Positions 10,522-23,285 of a stretch of DNA of 64,000 nucleotides are shown piece after piece. The stretch is taken from the NCBI GenBank assembly GCA_037367405.1, contig JAZKJV010000611.1, positions 338,731 to 402,730 of the forward strand, in the 5' to 3' direction. The translations under genes were made by a program, and so were the position numbers. The notes beneath the pieces were generated by a model. The model was not told the DNA's origin and searched no databases. It worked only from the letters and a program-made list of their open reading frames with translations. Source of the stretch: Ottelia alismoides. Its lineage: Eukaryota; Streptophyta; Magnoliopsida; Alismatales; Hydrocharitaceae. Every line of letters starts with the position of its first letter. Position 1 is the first letter of the stretch.

Positions 10522-12400
10522 GTCAATCGAGGGCTGTCTGAGGCCCTCCTACTTGAGCATCGGAGCTTCTCCTCCGCCGGAGTCGACAGAGCTCTCCGGA
10601 GCTCCGTTGATTCATCGGAGGCGTTCTACAGACGCGGGGAGCCAAGCCGAAGCTTCTCCGATCATCAGCATCCCCCGCAAAGGCCCAGAGCACACGTACT
10701 GAGCCGGCGAAGTTCGCCGGCCACCTGTTCCTCTAGGACCTTCAGGCACCGTTCGATCAGCCTCGTAGCTCCAGTTTCGATCTGAGCCGTTCATCTGAGG
10801 AGCCTCTTTCACCGCACGATCTAGGAGGATCTGATCCGAGCCGTTCGATCTTGATGAAGAAGTGCCCTCTACCCTCCAACGTTGGATCTACACGTGGCAG
10901 CTTCTCAACCGTCGGATCGCGTCAAGGGTTACAGGAGCGAGGCGCCTCCTCTTCTCCACCTTCAGATTTACACGTGGCACGCGCTCCGCCCTTGGATCTT
11001 AAATAAGGGGTAATTGTCCTTAGGCCCCTCTATTTTTAGTTTTTATTATTTAGTCCTGTAAATATAGAGTTCAGTTGTTTTATTTCTGGTTTATTTGCAC
11101 TTTGGACCTGAGATTTATTTTATTTGCATTTATACCCCTACGCATTGTGGACACGTGCTTCGACATGTAAGTTTTTGGTTTATTTGCAGTGAGGCCCTGA
11201 TAGTTTCGATGATTGCATTTATACCCCTGTGCGTGTTGAATTTGTGCATGTGCGTTATATTTTTGGGTAATTTACAGTAAGGCCCTCGGACTTTTGGTAC
11301 ATGTTACCAATTAGTCCGAGAACTTTACTTTTATTGCAATTAGGTCCCTGTGTGCCTCAGACACGTGCCTCGCGCCTGACTTCTTAGGATTTTTGCACCG
11401 GACCCCCTGGAACTTTTGATATTTACGTACAGGTCCCTTTGCACTATACCTAGGTTTTAATTTTGAATAAAATATCAAACTCACTCCAAATTCAATGAAA
11501 ATTGGAAACATGGCTTTTGCCATGTTGTAAAATTTTCTAGAATTTTTGGAGACATTTTTGCTTTTATTTGATATTTTTAAAATTTCAAAAACAACCTTTT
11601 TCTTTACTGTTTGATTTAAAAATTCACAAAAAATAGTAAAATTCATCTAAAAATTACAAAAAAAATAGCTACTGTGTCTTTTGCTTTGTTTGATTTTCTG
11701 ACTAATTTTGGTCATTTTTCATTACATACAACTCATAAAAATTTTAAAAAACTACAAATATTATAAAAATTCTAATAAATAATTTAAAAATCCAAAAACA
11801 ATAAATCCAGTTCCCTAATTTTTCTTAAACTTTCTAGTTTACAGGAAAATTACCTCCAGGTGTGTTAAGGCCCTTTTTGCAATTTAAATTGGCCTTTTAC
11901 TCCTGACTGGATAATGCCCTCAATTTCTTGCCTTGTTTTATTTTTAGAAAATTAAATAAAAATCATAAAAATACCAAAAATTATCCAAAAATAGTAAAAA
12001 ACATAAAATACATAAAAACATTTTTATTTGAATTTTTGGTTGATTTTTGAGTGCTTTAATAATTGTATGTGTTTGACTTATTTACTTGTTATCTTAATTT
12101 CTTAATTATTTAAAAATCCAAAAAAATATAAAAAGACTAAAAAAACCACCAAAAATACCTTTCTTTTATTTTATCTTATTTTTGACTACTTCGTAGGCCG
12201 CAAGGCCATCACGTGCTCCTTGTGTTCGACCCTGGTCGCTATACCAGGTTAATATAATAACAGGACCGCTACTTGATTTTGATTGATTTTATTCGATTTT
12301 GGTGGCCTCTTTTTCTCGATTGACACACGAGCGATTGAGGTCGCAACGACCGCATGAGTTATACCTGATCTACCTCGCTCGCTCGGTTTTCGTGTCATCA

Positions 12401-12960
12401 GTCGACCCAACCAAGGTAGAAGTAATCTCTAAGCTTGAAACACCTACAACACTAAAGAAAGTTAGGTCTTTTCTAGGGCATGTCGGTTTCTACAGAAGAT
12501 TCATTAAAGACTTCAGCAATTGCTTGTCCTTTGACTGAGCTGCTAGGCAAGGAGACTGATTTTATTATTAATGACAAAGTTCTCCATGCCTTTAATCATT
12601 TGAAAGATCTGATTACTCAAACACATGTCCTACAGCCACTGGATTGGTCTCTTCCATTCGAGAATATGACAGATGCTTTCGATTATGTTATTGGGACTGT
12701 TTTAGGGCAAAGATAGGGTGGATTACCATTTACGATTCATTATGATAGCAAAAAACTAGATGATTCCTAGAAAATTACACAGTTATAGAGAAAGAGCTGG
12801 TAGCAGTCGTGTTTGCACAAGAGAAGTTCAGATCTCATCTAATTGGATCCAAGGTCATTGTTAACACTGATCATTCTATCATCCTATACTTACAGAGCAA
12901 GAATGATGCTAAGTCACGATTACTTTGGTGGATCATCCTATACGTTATAAGCCTAAAGTC
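12401..12960 (+). pseudogene. Element B: RT end and RNase H (broken)
   Basis: Continues the RT interrupted at 2956: VDPTKVEVISKLETP, FLGHVGFYRRFI, then RNase H with LQPLDWSLPFE, VIGTVLGQR and, after a break, FAQEKFRSHLIG and NTDHSI. There is a frameshift near 12523 and a TAG at 12714-12716; further stops follow near 12770-12800. The frameshift and the TAG are also in copy C (near 34195 and at 34391-34393). The open frame at 12299-12538 starts inside the LTR of A and is not a real start. Confidence 0.75.
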
Positions 12961-13086
12961 AAAAATAAAAGTTCCGCAAGATTGGTCGAAAATATCTTGT
13001 CTCCAAGATTTAGATATACCAATTTTGTCAAATATCTTGTCTCCAAGAAAGTTCCGCAAGATTGGTCGAAAATAAAAGTTGACAAA
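12961..13086 (+). other. Deletion with scrambled filler in pol of B
   Basis: Compared with copy C (34640-34850), about 170 bp is missing. In its place is a patch made of pieces of the adjacent downstream sequence in a new order: GTTCCGCAAGATTGGTCG (12971 and again 13051) and ATCTTGTCTCCAAGA (12993 and again 13033). Confidence 0.65.
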
Positions 13087-14325
13087 TCCTTGTCTGAGAT
13101 CCATTTTCACCTGTGGGAGGGCCCATACTTATTCTTGAGGGTGCATATTGCATCTGGATAAGGTGCATTCCTAGGGAGGAGTACACAAGTGTCCTAGAGC
13201 ATTGTCACAAGATAGAATCTGGAGGACACCATTCTGGGAAGCGTACGACATCAAATGTTCTTCAATGCGTCCTTTGGTGGTCGATTCTTTTCAAGGATGC
13301 TACTGAATATGTTAAAGGTTGTACTGACAGCTAGAAGGTGGGCGGCACCATCAGTTCTAAGGATACCATGCCTCTAAAGTATATTCAGATATCAGATGTC
13401 TTTTGTGCATGGGGTATCGACTTCATGGGACCATTTCCGAACAGTCAGGGATTTTACATCCTACTAGTCATAGATTATGTTAGTCGTTGGGTGGAGGCTA
13501 TCACGCTCAATCCACAGACAACCACACAGTGTGTCACTTTCTTAAAGATGATATTATCTCCGTTCGGGATTTAGAATATTCTCATATCAGATGGGGGAAG
13601 CCAATTTATCAATAAAGAAGTAATAAATCTTGTTAAGGAATACATCATTGAACACCATGTCGCATCGCCTTACTACCCACAGACCAATGGCTTAGCAGAG
13701 ATTTCACATCGGGAGATAAAGATAATTCTTCAGAAACTTGTACGACCTGATAGGAAGAAATGGTCTCAGTTTCTTGTCTCACTTCTATGAGCTTACCGTA
13801 CAGCGTACAAGTCTCCCTCGGGCATGTCTCCGTATCGCTTAGTGTATGGTAAGTCGTAGTATTTTCTCGTAGAACTCATTCACAAATCTTTGTGGGCAAT
13901 TAATGTTTGTAACTTGGATTTAGAGAAAGCTAGTCAAACAAAAATTTGATCTGAATAAATTGTTAGAATTCATATATTATGCGTACGAAAACAACCTTAT
14001 GTACAAAAAGAAAGTCAAAAGATGGCAAGATAAGCATGTCAGAATAAAGACTTTCAAAACTGATCAGAAGATGTGGTTGTTTGACGTAAAGTTAAAGTTA
14101 TTTCCAGGTAAACTGAAGAGCAAATGGATAGGGATGTTCTTAGCCAGAAATGTGCATGACAATAGTAGTATAGTCATATCAGGATTGTCATCAGACGCAC
14201 AACCATTCATTGTCAACGGGCAGCTGTTGAAGCCATATATAGAGAATGACATTCCGTCCTTCGTTGATTCAATTCAAGTAGTATTTCAGGAAGAGCTCCC
14301 TGAAGAAAAAGGATCATACACATGA
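13087..14325 (+). pseudogene. Element B: integrase (broken)
   Basis: Aligns along its length with the D integrase at 60707-61906. Readable parts: the histidine half of the zinc finger (HCHKIESGGHHSGK), the first catalytic Asp (GIDFMGPF), [12 protein letters not shown] with the third catalytic residue kept as Glu (GAG at 13698-13700), and the C-terminal domain (13960-14325) ending in TGA. Breaks: TAG at 13332-13334 next to the last Cys of the zinc finger, which is Ser here; TAG after PFGI (about 13574); TGA near 13788; and TAG near 13857. The stops at 13332 and 13857 are shared with copy C; the other two are private to B. Confidence 0.8.
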
Positions 14326-16610
14326 GCTTCAAAAATAATCTTCTTTTCCTCTTTTGATATATTTTTTATTTATTTCCTTCTCTCATATATTCATTCATCC
14401 CATTCATCTGTGCTATACGTGGGATGACTAGATTCTAAGTATATGGGGATGAGTGATTTGAGTGTTCTTCATTATACTCTCGCTTGTCTTATTTCTATAC
14501 TAAGGGATATTTTACACTAAGTATAGGGGGAGACAAGCCGAATCCTTGATTTATGTGAATTCGAATCCTCGATCATCCCTGCTTTGTGTACAATCTACGA
14601 TACTTAGGATTAGTTTATTCTATGTATAGGGACATGATCGACTTCTCGTTCTTTTACTTCAAGTTTTTGTAGTATAGTCTTTGCTATACTTAGCACGAGT
14701 TATGACTTCCTTTACTATTTTTTATCACTATGAGGACATAGTTCGAGCTAAGTATAGGGGATCGTATATATGTATATATATATGTTAGCGATAACCCATA
14801 CATTTGTATTTTTCAATAATATGGAACATTGGGTAAGGGTATACAAATAAATCATCTATAAAGAATAAACACTTTTAAATATATATAAAAAATTTTGAAA
14901 AATTGTTCGTAAACAATTGGTTTGGAACTGTTTTGCAAAATGATTTGGAAATTGGTTGTAAAATGTTTTGAAAAATCTTTTGAATATATTTGAAAAATCC
15001 TTATAAAATATTTTCAAACCATTTGAAAATTTATCTCTTTGTACATGTTCGTTAAAAGTTTGCAAAAACTGTTTGTAAAAATGTTTTTGAAAATTCTTTG
15101 TAAAATTATTTGCAAAATAAGTTTTCAAGATGTTTGACAATTTTTTGCAAAAATGTTCTCAAATTATTTTGAAAACCATGTAGATAATATTCTCGCAAAA
15201 ATTTTCAAATATAATGTGTACATATTGTATAAAATCTTATAAAAATTTATTTAAAAACTTGTATATATATGGTATAAAATTCTTTGTTAATATATGCCAA
15301 GTCATTGTGAATTCGCTTACTCTTTTTTTCAATAAAAATTTGTAAAATTCTCTAAAAATCCTCAAATTTTGAAAATGTTCAAACCCCCTTAAAAGTTTGC
15401 AATTTTTTGAAAACTCCACAAAAGTTAAAAACTAGAAAATGTTTCCACACAAAAAATTCTTGCATTGTATAAGCATTTTTCTAAATGATTTTGACAATTG
15501 GACAAGTCTAAGTAAAATCTGAAGATTGGAGCTTTGTTTAGACCTTAGTTCACTTAATTCCAAAAGAACCTTATAGGAACTAGAGTTGAGACTTTTCAGG
15601 TCGACTAGACTTATTTTTTTAGTCCAGAAGTCGTTGTTCACATGTCGTCTTGTCTGCCTAAGAAGAATATTTCGTGATACATGCATGAATCTTGTCGATA
15701 GTGACTTAACTTAAACAAATGCACTCTATACTTAGCTCAACACATATAAGGTGGTGGAGGGATGGATTCGATGGCATGAGACACACACGAGTGGAAACAT
15801 CCATCGCTCATACATATACATTATTAGGTCAGTGCACCACGACCTAATATAATTGCGTCGACATCCGAAGCCAGGATGTTGTGGGTTGCGATAAAGCTTC
15901 AAAAGAAGGATAGTCTAGTGGCTCGGGAAGAAAATTCCTAATGTAAATGCTGATGTATATGTACTTTCAAAAAAAAGTTAGATGAGCACAAATAAAAAAA
16001 TTCAATTCCTATCGAAGTTATGTACCAATAAGTAAGGCTTATGCTTCAAAGTCAAAGATCAAATGTTAGCCTGTATCAAGGAGACTTGGCTACACTAGTC
16101 AAGCTCCATAGGATATGTAGCTAAACTGGCTACAATCCATTCTCCTCTACCTCCTCTTCTTGAGCCAATTGCACTTGAACTTAGAAGGGAATTCCCTGCT
16201 CCCTGAGGAAAGAGTATCTAGATTGGGGAATTAGGACAACCATGTTGGAAGAGACTGTTTCTTTGCCACTTCAGATGTGGGGATCTACATTTCAGATTCA
16301 CTATACAAGTAAGACTCATAGTCATAAAGGTTTGCGTATGAAGCGGCTTGTTTTGACTTGGCTATTGAGATGAACTGAACAGAGGATTGTGGGTCTTAAG
16401 TGATGTTAAGTTTTAACTCCTATTCCCATTACGATTTTGACAAACTAGCAATCCAAATTTCTGACTAAGATCCAAACATTGATTTTATAAAGATACGTTT
16501 AAGAATCATAATCATTCCAACTTCTTTATTTTTATTTTCTTTGTTTTCTTTTTAAGCACTCATTTTTAATAAGTGTTTGCTAGGGACTAGCACATGTAAG
16601 TATGGGGGTC
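14326..16610 (+). other. Element B 3' UTR with hairpin array and PPT
   Basis: Non-coding. Four degenerate members of the PPT-like hairpin array lie at 14413-14760 (clearest: CTATAC...AAGTATAGGGGG at 14495-14530 and TATACTTAGC...GCTAAGTATAGGGG at 14692-14760). An AT-rich region follows (14820-15450). A block at 15880-16180 shares short near-identical stretches with elements A and D, including AAAGCTTCAAAAGA and GGATAGTCTA. The polypurine tract AAGTATGGGGG is at 16598-16608, followed by TC and the LTR. Confidence 0.7.
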
Positions 16611-17823
16611 TGATGAATCTCCATTTCATCACCTTTATTCTTTTATTGTAGGCTTTAGGTCCCTAGATAAACACAAGTAAATACTACTAACTGTCATGAA
16701 CTAACATCCATTTATTAACCTGTATACAGTGAACAAATACCTTATTTATACCCTAAATAACAGAATAAATAAAAGAAAAGAAAAATAAAGGAAATATCGA
16801 AGATACTGACTGGCCCTAAACCAAGTCAATCATTGGCTAGGTCGACAAGGAATAAATTAGGAGGAGAGAAGGGCAAAATAGTGTGCAAAAATATATTGAA
16901 AGCCCTAATTATATATTATGTAAATATCTCAAACTTCTTCTATTTTATTAATCATTATACACACCTCAAATAAATACGTGTTCAACATGAAACTTGTACA
17001 TATTAATGCATAGAAAAAAATTATTGGCAAAAATACATCATGCACAAGTGACTCTGTAGACTCAAATGAAAAAACCATAAATAGAACTTCATTGACTAAT
17101 ATCCTCTCCATATGAGCCCGCATTGAACCAAACTCATTTCCATTGAATTTAAAATTTAATTATCTATCTAATGAGGGTGGTTTCATTTTCATCGGAGTTA
17201 AGTTGCAAGAATCAGCTATTTGGGGTACATGGGTAGTTGTACAAATTGTATTTTAGGACATATAATTTATTGTATATAATTTTTAATCATTCCTTATTTT
17301 TAAATAATCGTACATGCTACAACTATTTATTAAAAATACAAATAAAATTTAAAAGAACTTTAAAACAACAAAAGTATAAATACTAATACATAGGTATATT
17401 ATGCATATACTATATAAAAATGTATTTTTTTAAGCACATAAATAAATTTATAAAAATCCCATGAAATATGTAAATATTTATTAAAATACTTTGTAATAAA
17501 AAAATATTTAAATTTTGTATTATGTATAAAAACAACTAGATATAAATGTAAATACATAATTTATATAAATAAATACCTATATAATAGTGTAGAAATAATT
17601 ATACGTAATATATTTATAAACATAAATAAAAATCATAATAAATATGTTTATAAAAAAGAAACATTTTTTCACATTATAAGGTTTTGTAAATAAAACATAT
17701 TTCTATTTTATTTTCATATTTTCTTTCTATTTTTATTTTCTTTCACCGTGTAGTGACTTGGGTGGACAAATGAGGTCCCTTCTCTTGTTGACCCCGGTCA
17801 AATGTTTTCCCCTAGCTGACCAC
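16611..17823 (+). repeat. 3' LTR of element B (L1), first part
   Basis: Begins TGATGAA-N7-TTCATCA immediately after the PPT, so it is the start of B's 3' LTR. It is AT-rich U3 and stops at ...CTGACCAC, just after the GTTGACC...GGTCAA motif, where a second complete LTR start appears. Copy C has the same 1213 bp at 38378-39590. Confidence 0.8.
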
Positions 17824-20800
17824 TAATGAATCACCAATTCATCATCTTTGTTCTTTTATTTTGGCTTCAAATCCTTATTAAAACACATGTAAAAATGTTA
17901 ATTCTTACTAATTAACATTCTGACATCATTTGTTAATATTGTTTATTTAGCACTTATTTATACCAAAATAAAAGAATAAAGATGAAAAAGAAAAGAAAAA
18001 GAAATAGATATAGACTGAACAAAAACCCTTAGGCCAGGTCAAGCATACAAGGAATAAAGTAGGGGGAGATAAGGTCAGTAACTTATAAATATCTCAGAAA
18101 TTCAAAGTCACTTTGTACATATTCATTATATTTAATTTGCATGTATCTTGTACTATTTTATTCATCATCATTTCATCATCAATAGAACTATTTTCTTCTT
18201 TAAACTTGTATACTAAAATATTTTTTAAATAATAAAAATAATTGCAAAAAATAATCTGTGTATAGAATAAATGGAACAACACTATGAAAAAGTCGTAAAA
18301 CCATAAATGAAATATCAATATCTACTCCATATGAACTCAAAATGAACGAAACTCTCTTTCATTATGTTTAGAATAAAATAAACTTTAAAATGAAAGTGGT
18401 TTCATTAAATTTGGAGTTAAGATGTGAAAGTCAACTTTTTTGAGTGCAATTGCATATATATGTGTGTGTATTGTACTATTTCATATTTTTAAAATATATT
18501 ATATTTAATGTTTTATACATATTCCATATTATTTATATAAAATATAGATAAAAACATTAAATAACCAAAAAAATAATATTATTTATTACTTAAGTATAAT
18601 ATACCTATAATGTGCTTATATGTATTTATTTATTGCACTAAATAAAGTCATAAAAATAAAATAAAAATGTATTTGTAATACTTAAATGATTGTATAAATA
18701 AATAAAAATATAAAATATGATGTATATTTGTAGAATTTAATAATTAAAAATAAGTATATATTTTATGTAGGTAATTTATACCTATAAATATCTACATTTA
18801 AATAATTTAACTTAACAAATGATTTCGTTTAATATATTAAAACTAAAAATAGTTTATTAAATTATAACAAAAATTATTTTAACAATTTTAAATTTTAGAT
18901 TGTTTTCTAATTTAATTTTATTATTGTTTATTTAATTCTGCTATATTGTTGTTTTCCCTATTTTGTCTTATTCCAGGTCACGTGTGATTGGTCCACATGG
19001 GATTGTTGACCGCTCGATCAACTCCCCCACTCTTCTCTTGACCCAGAATCCATTTCGCCAACCCGATCCTATCTCCCAATTCTCCCACCCAATTCTTAGG
19101 TCAAATTACGTTATTTTCTTCACCGATTAGCATCCGTGGATCATAGATCCACGCTTGATCCTTCTTCCATCGATTTCATCTCGGTTGACATGTGTTCTTC
19201 CTGTTCAAAATTTTGCCCCCACTAGCATATAAAATCCATCTGGAACCCTTATTCTTACGATCTTTGGTCATCTTCTTCTTCTCCAGTGAGATCTGTAGCT
19301 CTGTGTGAGTGACGAGCGTATTTAGATTCATTGCGGTGAGGAAAGATTGCGAGTTGATCTCCGATCTGACATACTCTGATATGATCTGCCCTTAGCAAAG
19401 CCCATCCTCTAGCACCACCGATCCATCAAGTAAAAGACCCGAGGATCCTAGATCGTCTGCCCAGACAACCCCCTTCACCAGTTAACATTAGCTTAATTTT
19501 GATTTCACGTTTCTTTTCGTACGATCTTTAGATCTGCAGTAGTATGTTCATTTAAGCCTTCAACCACCATGATTGGAGGTCATTCACCTTCAATTCATTT
19601 CTGATCCGATCACCGATCATCTCATCTCAATCAACATGCTTATTCAAACCTTCTTCCTGCAACCTTCCCTCTCGATCAGATCATCAGATCATATCTGAGA
19701 TACTGATCTCAAACCCTCATGCACAAAAATCATATTCACCCATTCACCTAATGTTTTCTATGACATAACTTGTGGCTAAGGTCATGGAGGTTTCGAGCAA
19801 CATCTAACCACTTGCAGGTGCCTGAAGCATCCTCTCGGAACTCGATCGAGGTCATCAACAACCATTCGTAGCACACTTACGAACTTCATTTCAAGGCCTC
19901 TAAGAAGTGAGATCTAGATCATATTTTCATGTCAGATCGACACAGATCCATTGCAGAAATAGGTTGAGCATTTCAGAGCTCTGATCCAAGCTTCAACGAT
20001 GAAGAGTGAAGTGATTGAAGTTCACCCAACACCGCATTCTTCAGTGTTCTTCCACATCACTCCAGATCCGTACGATCAAGTGGAGAGCCTCAAGATCTGA
20101 TCTGAGCACAAGGATCATGCCCAAATTTCAGCCATATGATTAGATCCGTAGATCCGATCTCACCCACTCATTGCTTCAGATGCATCACGTGCTTTGCACA
20201 AGTCGTTGGTGAATTGTGTGCCTTTCCTCCTTCATTTTCCATTATTTGCAATTACATCTTTTTTTGTAAATAAAAATGTAGAATAATAGCATAAAGGTCC
20301 TGTTAGTTTTTTTACTTATTAGTCCTTTTCATATGAACTCATGTGCATGCCTACGTGTTTTGTGTATCTTTTGCATACTTTATCTTAGACTATTTACTTG
20401 CTAATAAATTATAGAATATTTTCTTTTAATTGTAATAGCATTCCTGTATATGTTGTGCGCTTGATTGTACACGTGATTACTCTGGTTAATTTGCACAATT
20501 GCCTTGGATTTCATTAATGGTTAATTGTTGATATGTAATTTCTTATTAGTTACAAGTAGGTCCTTATATTTCTATATTAATTTCTTTGTGTATATTGCTT
20601 TGTTTAATTAGTCTAATTACTCTATAAAATCCACAAAAATTCCATTAATCTCATCGTAACTTGTTTTGACTCATATAATTTTGTTTTGCAAAATTAATGT
20701 ATTGATATTTAAAAAATAAAAATCATCATTCATTTCACTGTTTTGATATTAAAAGTTCATAAAAAATTGAAGCCCTTTGAAAATTTCTAAAAAGAATATT

Positions 20801-21598
20801 ATAGTTTTATCTTATATGTCTTAACACATATATAAAAATTTAAAAAATACAATTAGAAAACACTAAAAACTTGAAAATAAAGAAAATCCAATAAAAACTA
20901 TATATTTAATCATAGAAAAATCACAAAAATACCAATTTGGTACTATTTGAAATCTTAGTAAAAACTCTTTTGTATAAAATTAGTTTCTAGATTTAATTCA
21001 TCTATTTTCTATTTTAAAAATCATAAATTAGAGGCTTATTTTGTTTTAAAAATTATTTTCAATCATAAATCATTAAAAAATCCTTAAAAAAGGTAAAAAT
21101 ACCTAAAAATCAACATAAACAATAAAAAATCATTAAAATACAAAAACATTTTATTTGTTATTTTGATCATTTTTATCTATTTAAAATATAAAATGTCTTT
21201 TATTCAATTTCGATAAATATTAGAATCATAAATTGATTTTCAAAATTTAAAAATATATAAAAAAATTGTAAAATTTAAATCAATTAAAAATAAAAAATAT
21301 AAAACATTTGAAAATTAAATAAATATAAAACTCATTAAAACTCATAAGAATTCATAAAATCCATTAAAACAAATTTAAACCAGAAAAGGAAATTAAAAAA
21401 CTTTATTCATTTATGTAATTAATAATCCTTATAAAAAATTGCCTCCTTATGTTCGACCACGGAAGCTATATCAGGTTAATAATTGGCATATTCTTCACTT
21501 AGAATGAATATTTTTTATTGACTCTGAGATTGTAGGATTTCAGCAACACTTGCTACATTTTCAAATAAATTAAAACCCAATCAATTCTCTGCTTATCA
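17824..21598 (+). repeat. Solo LTR (L2) nested in L1
   Basis: A full LTR without internal domain: start TAATGAATCACCAATTCATCA (TGATGA in copy C), AT-rich U3, the GGTCCACATGGGATTGTTGACC motif near 18990, TATA box, a CTTGCAG/GTG acceptor-like site (19811-19819) and an AT-rich U5. It ends TTATCA. Flanking 5-mers are ACCAC (17819-17823) and ACGAC (21599-21603), one mismatch apart. The matching stretch in copy C stops at 41037 where element D is inserted. The U5-type line near 21446 (TATGTTCGACCACGG) matches the LTR end regions of A. Confidence 0.7.
19228..19234 (+). promoter_or_regulatory. LTR TATA box (L2)
   Basis: TATAAAA after CCCCACTAGCA. The duplicate is at 40994-41000 in copy C. Confidence 0.55.
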
Positions 21599-21603
21599 AC
21601 GAC

Positions 21604-22190
21604 CTGTCAGAACTACCTATCCTCCGATCTTCTCCATTTTCCCACCTTAATCGACTACTTGGTGTGCCTCGATTCATTCATGAACACTCTTCACAACATG
21701 ACCATCCATCATGCCCTTACCCTAGATTGACCAGAAATCCATTGAGTGAATCAAAATCCATGGATCATGTGACTCTTTTGCCTCTGCTATAAAACAACCT
21801 CTAGCGACGATCAGCGAACACATCCTGGGCGAGCACATGTGCTCACCAAGGTGCCTGGCATGTACTTGACCTGCACATGGAGAGCCATTTTGTGTATGCA
21901 AATCCCACCTTTTCTTGTAGTGAGAGAACGAAGATCATCAAGCATCACCATCATCCTTGTTCTTCGTGAATCACAGTTGATGTCCGATTGAGCATCATCT
22001 ATGGCTAAGATATAATCTAGAGCAGATTAATATAAGCCATTGTTCTAAAGTGGTGTGAGTGATCCCAACTGAAACTAGCATTCAATTCATGATTGTTCGA
22101 TATGAATTCATCCAGCATCTGAGATCTATTCCACGCCAAAAGGTGAGCCATGCACCTCATGGGATCCAAGCCTTAGTTCCATGAGTTACC
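21604..22190 (+). repeat. Probable remainder of L1 after the nested solo LTR
   Basis: Directly after L2 the sequence resembles the stretch that follows GTTGACC in other LTRs: CCTATCCTCCGATC and CCATTTTCCCACC, then a TATA box (TATAAAA, 21788-21794) and a leader-like AGTGAGAGAACGAAG. This fits the second half of L1. I see no clear LTR end, so the right boundary is a guess and the LTR may be truncated. Confidence 0.35.
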
Positions 22191-23226
22191 TCCTTTTTTT
22201 CAATATTAGTTGTACCACTACCTTCTTATAATATTTACAGTTCTAACCATCCGGCACGGTAAAGTATGGTTGTATATGACATTACAAAAGGGAAGAATGG
22301 TAAGTTTTGCAAGAATCTAGGAGCACAAATGATATTACACAAAAGGGAGGGGCATAACTGATATTACAAAAGTAAAGAAGGGGACAAGTGATAAAAATGT
22401 TAAAAATTATACCAATGTCATATCGGTTGATAGAGGATCACATACATGCGCTCGGATCAAGAATAAGGGAAGTTTCATGATGGACGCTTTTGGCGGACTT
22501 TTATGCATCACAAAGTTTGGAAACCAGTTTCTCAGCGATCTTACAGTCGTATCGCGATGAAATTTGTATGCATGGATGTGGGAGAGTAATGCTAAACATG
22601 CATGTGATCGGATCCACTGTCACAGACAAAAGGTTACGCATCAAAAATGTGGATGCAGCCAGTATGATCAACTAGCCGCTTAAGAGCATCATATTCACAT
22701 GGAAAATGTCTAGATCTGAACCTATCACACGTAAAATATCTGGATCTGAACCTATCATCCGTGACCAGCTCAAAGTTAACTAAAATTCGGCTTTTATTAT
22801 CCCGACGTAATGAAATTGGCGTCACACATGGAATTTACCACGAATATTTATTGAAGTCAAGCACCCTCATGCATGGCATGGCATATATGAAGAATGTAGG
22901 TATTCTATCATCCATGATTTCACGAGCCGTGAGTTTTCCGTTGTTCCAAATCTTGATATTTACGGCCCGTAAATATATATCTAATTCCATTGTTCCAAAT
23001 CTTGATAAACAAATCAATTGCGCGGGAAGTGATTGAAACTGGGTACGTGGACGTGAGTTAAATATTGTGCAAGTATATATAGAAATGGCTGCCTTAAATA
23101 AATATTTCATTCTATTCTGTTAGTAATTTATTTGAGTTCGCCACGATCGAACATGCTGATTTGCCGGAGTGATGCACTCACGTATTCCCCTGAAAATAAA
23201 TCGATTATGCTAACCCGATCTTGCAG
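22191..23226. other. Upstream region of the glycine-rich gene
   Basis: No convincing gene. It holds a 30-bp imperfect tandem duplication (about 22701-22730 and 22731-22760, GATCTGAACCTATCA in both), a repeated TTGTTCCAAATCTTGATA (near 22941 and 22990), and repeated ATGATATTACA/CTGATATTACA phrases at 22330-22370. Short open frames at 22490-23036 on both strands lack family signals. Promoter elements for the gene probably lie in its last few hundred bases. Confidence 0.4.
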
Positions 23227-23234
23227 TATAAATA
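23227..23234 (+). promoter_or_regulatory. TATA box of the glycine-rich gene
   Basis: TATAAATA, 52 bp before the ATG at 23286. Transcription would start near 23258, giving a short 5' leader of about 30 nt. Confidence 0.7.
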
Positions 23235-23285
23235 GAGATTGAATCCATTGCCTCGATAGACAAGCAATCGATCGAGTCGGTGAGA

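Larger units (their letters stand above)
2957..12400 (+). mobile_element. Element A: internally deleted Athila-like LTR retrotransposon
   Basis: Two direct LTRs (2957-6606 and 8766-12400) flank only 2159 bp. Each LTR runs TGATGA...TCATCA; the 3' copy starts CGATGA through one T-to-C change. The flanks are GTCAG on the left and GTCGA on the right. Copy C has the uninterrupted site with one GTCGA at 34079-34083, so a 5-bp duplication with two later changes is likely. The internal region jumps from the first bases after the LTR straight to the last codons of integrase. A is therefore a deletion derivative lacking gag, PR, RT, RNase H and nearly all of INT. It belongs to the D family, matching D's 3' UTR closely. 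Confidence 0.9.
8766..12400 (+). repeat. 3' LTR of element A (3635 bp)
   Basis: Direct repeat of 2957-6606. It differs by scattered substitutions and small indels (for example, a short A-rich stretch near 3720 of the 5' copy is missing). Divergence is visibly greater than between the two LTRs of E. It ends TCATCA at 12400, after which element B's RT resumes. Confidence 0.92.

Noticed and set aside
12299..12538. Open frame spanning the LTR of A and pol of B
   Set aside because: It starts in the LTR and crosses the insertion boundary at 12400; a chance fusion.
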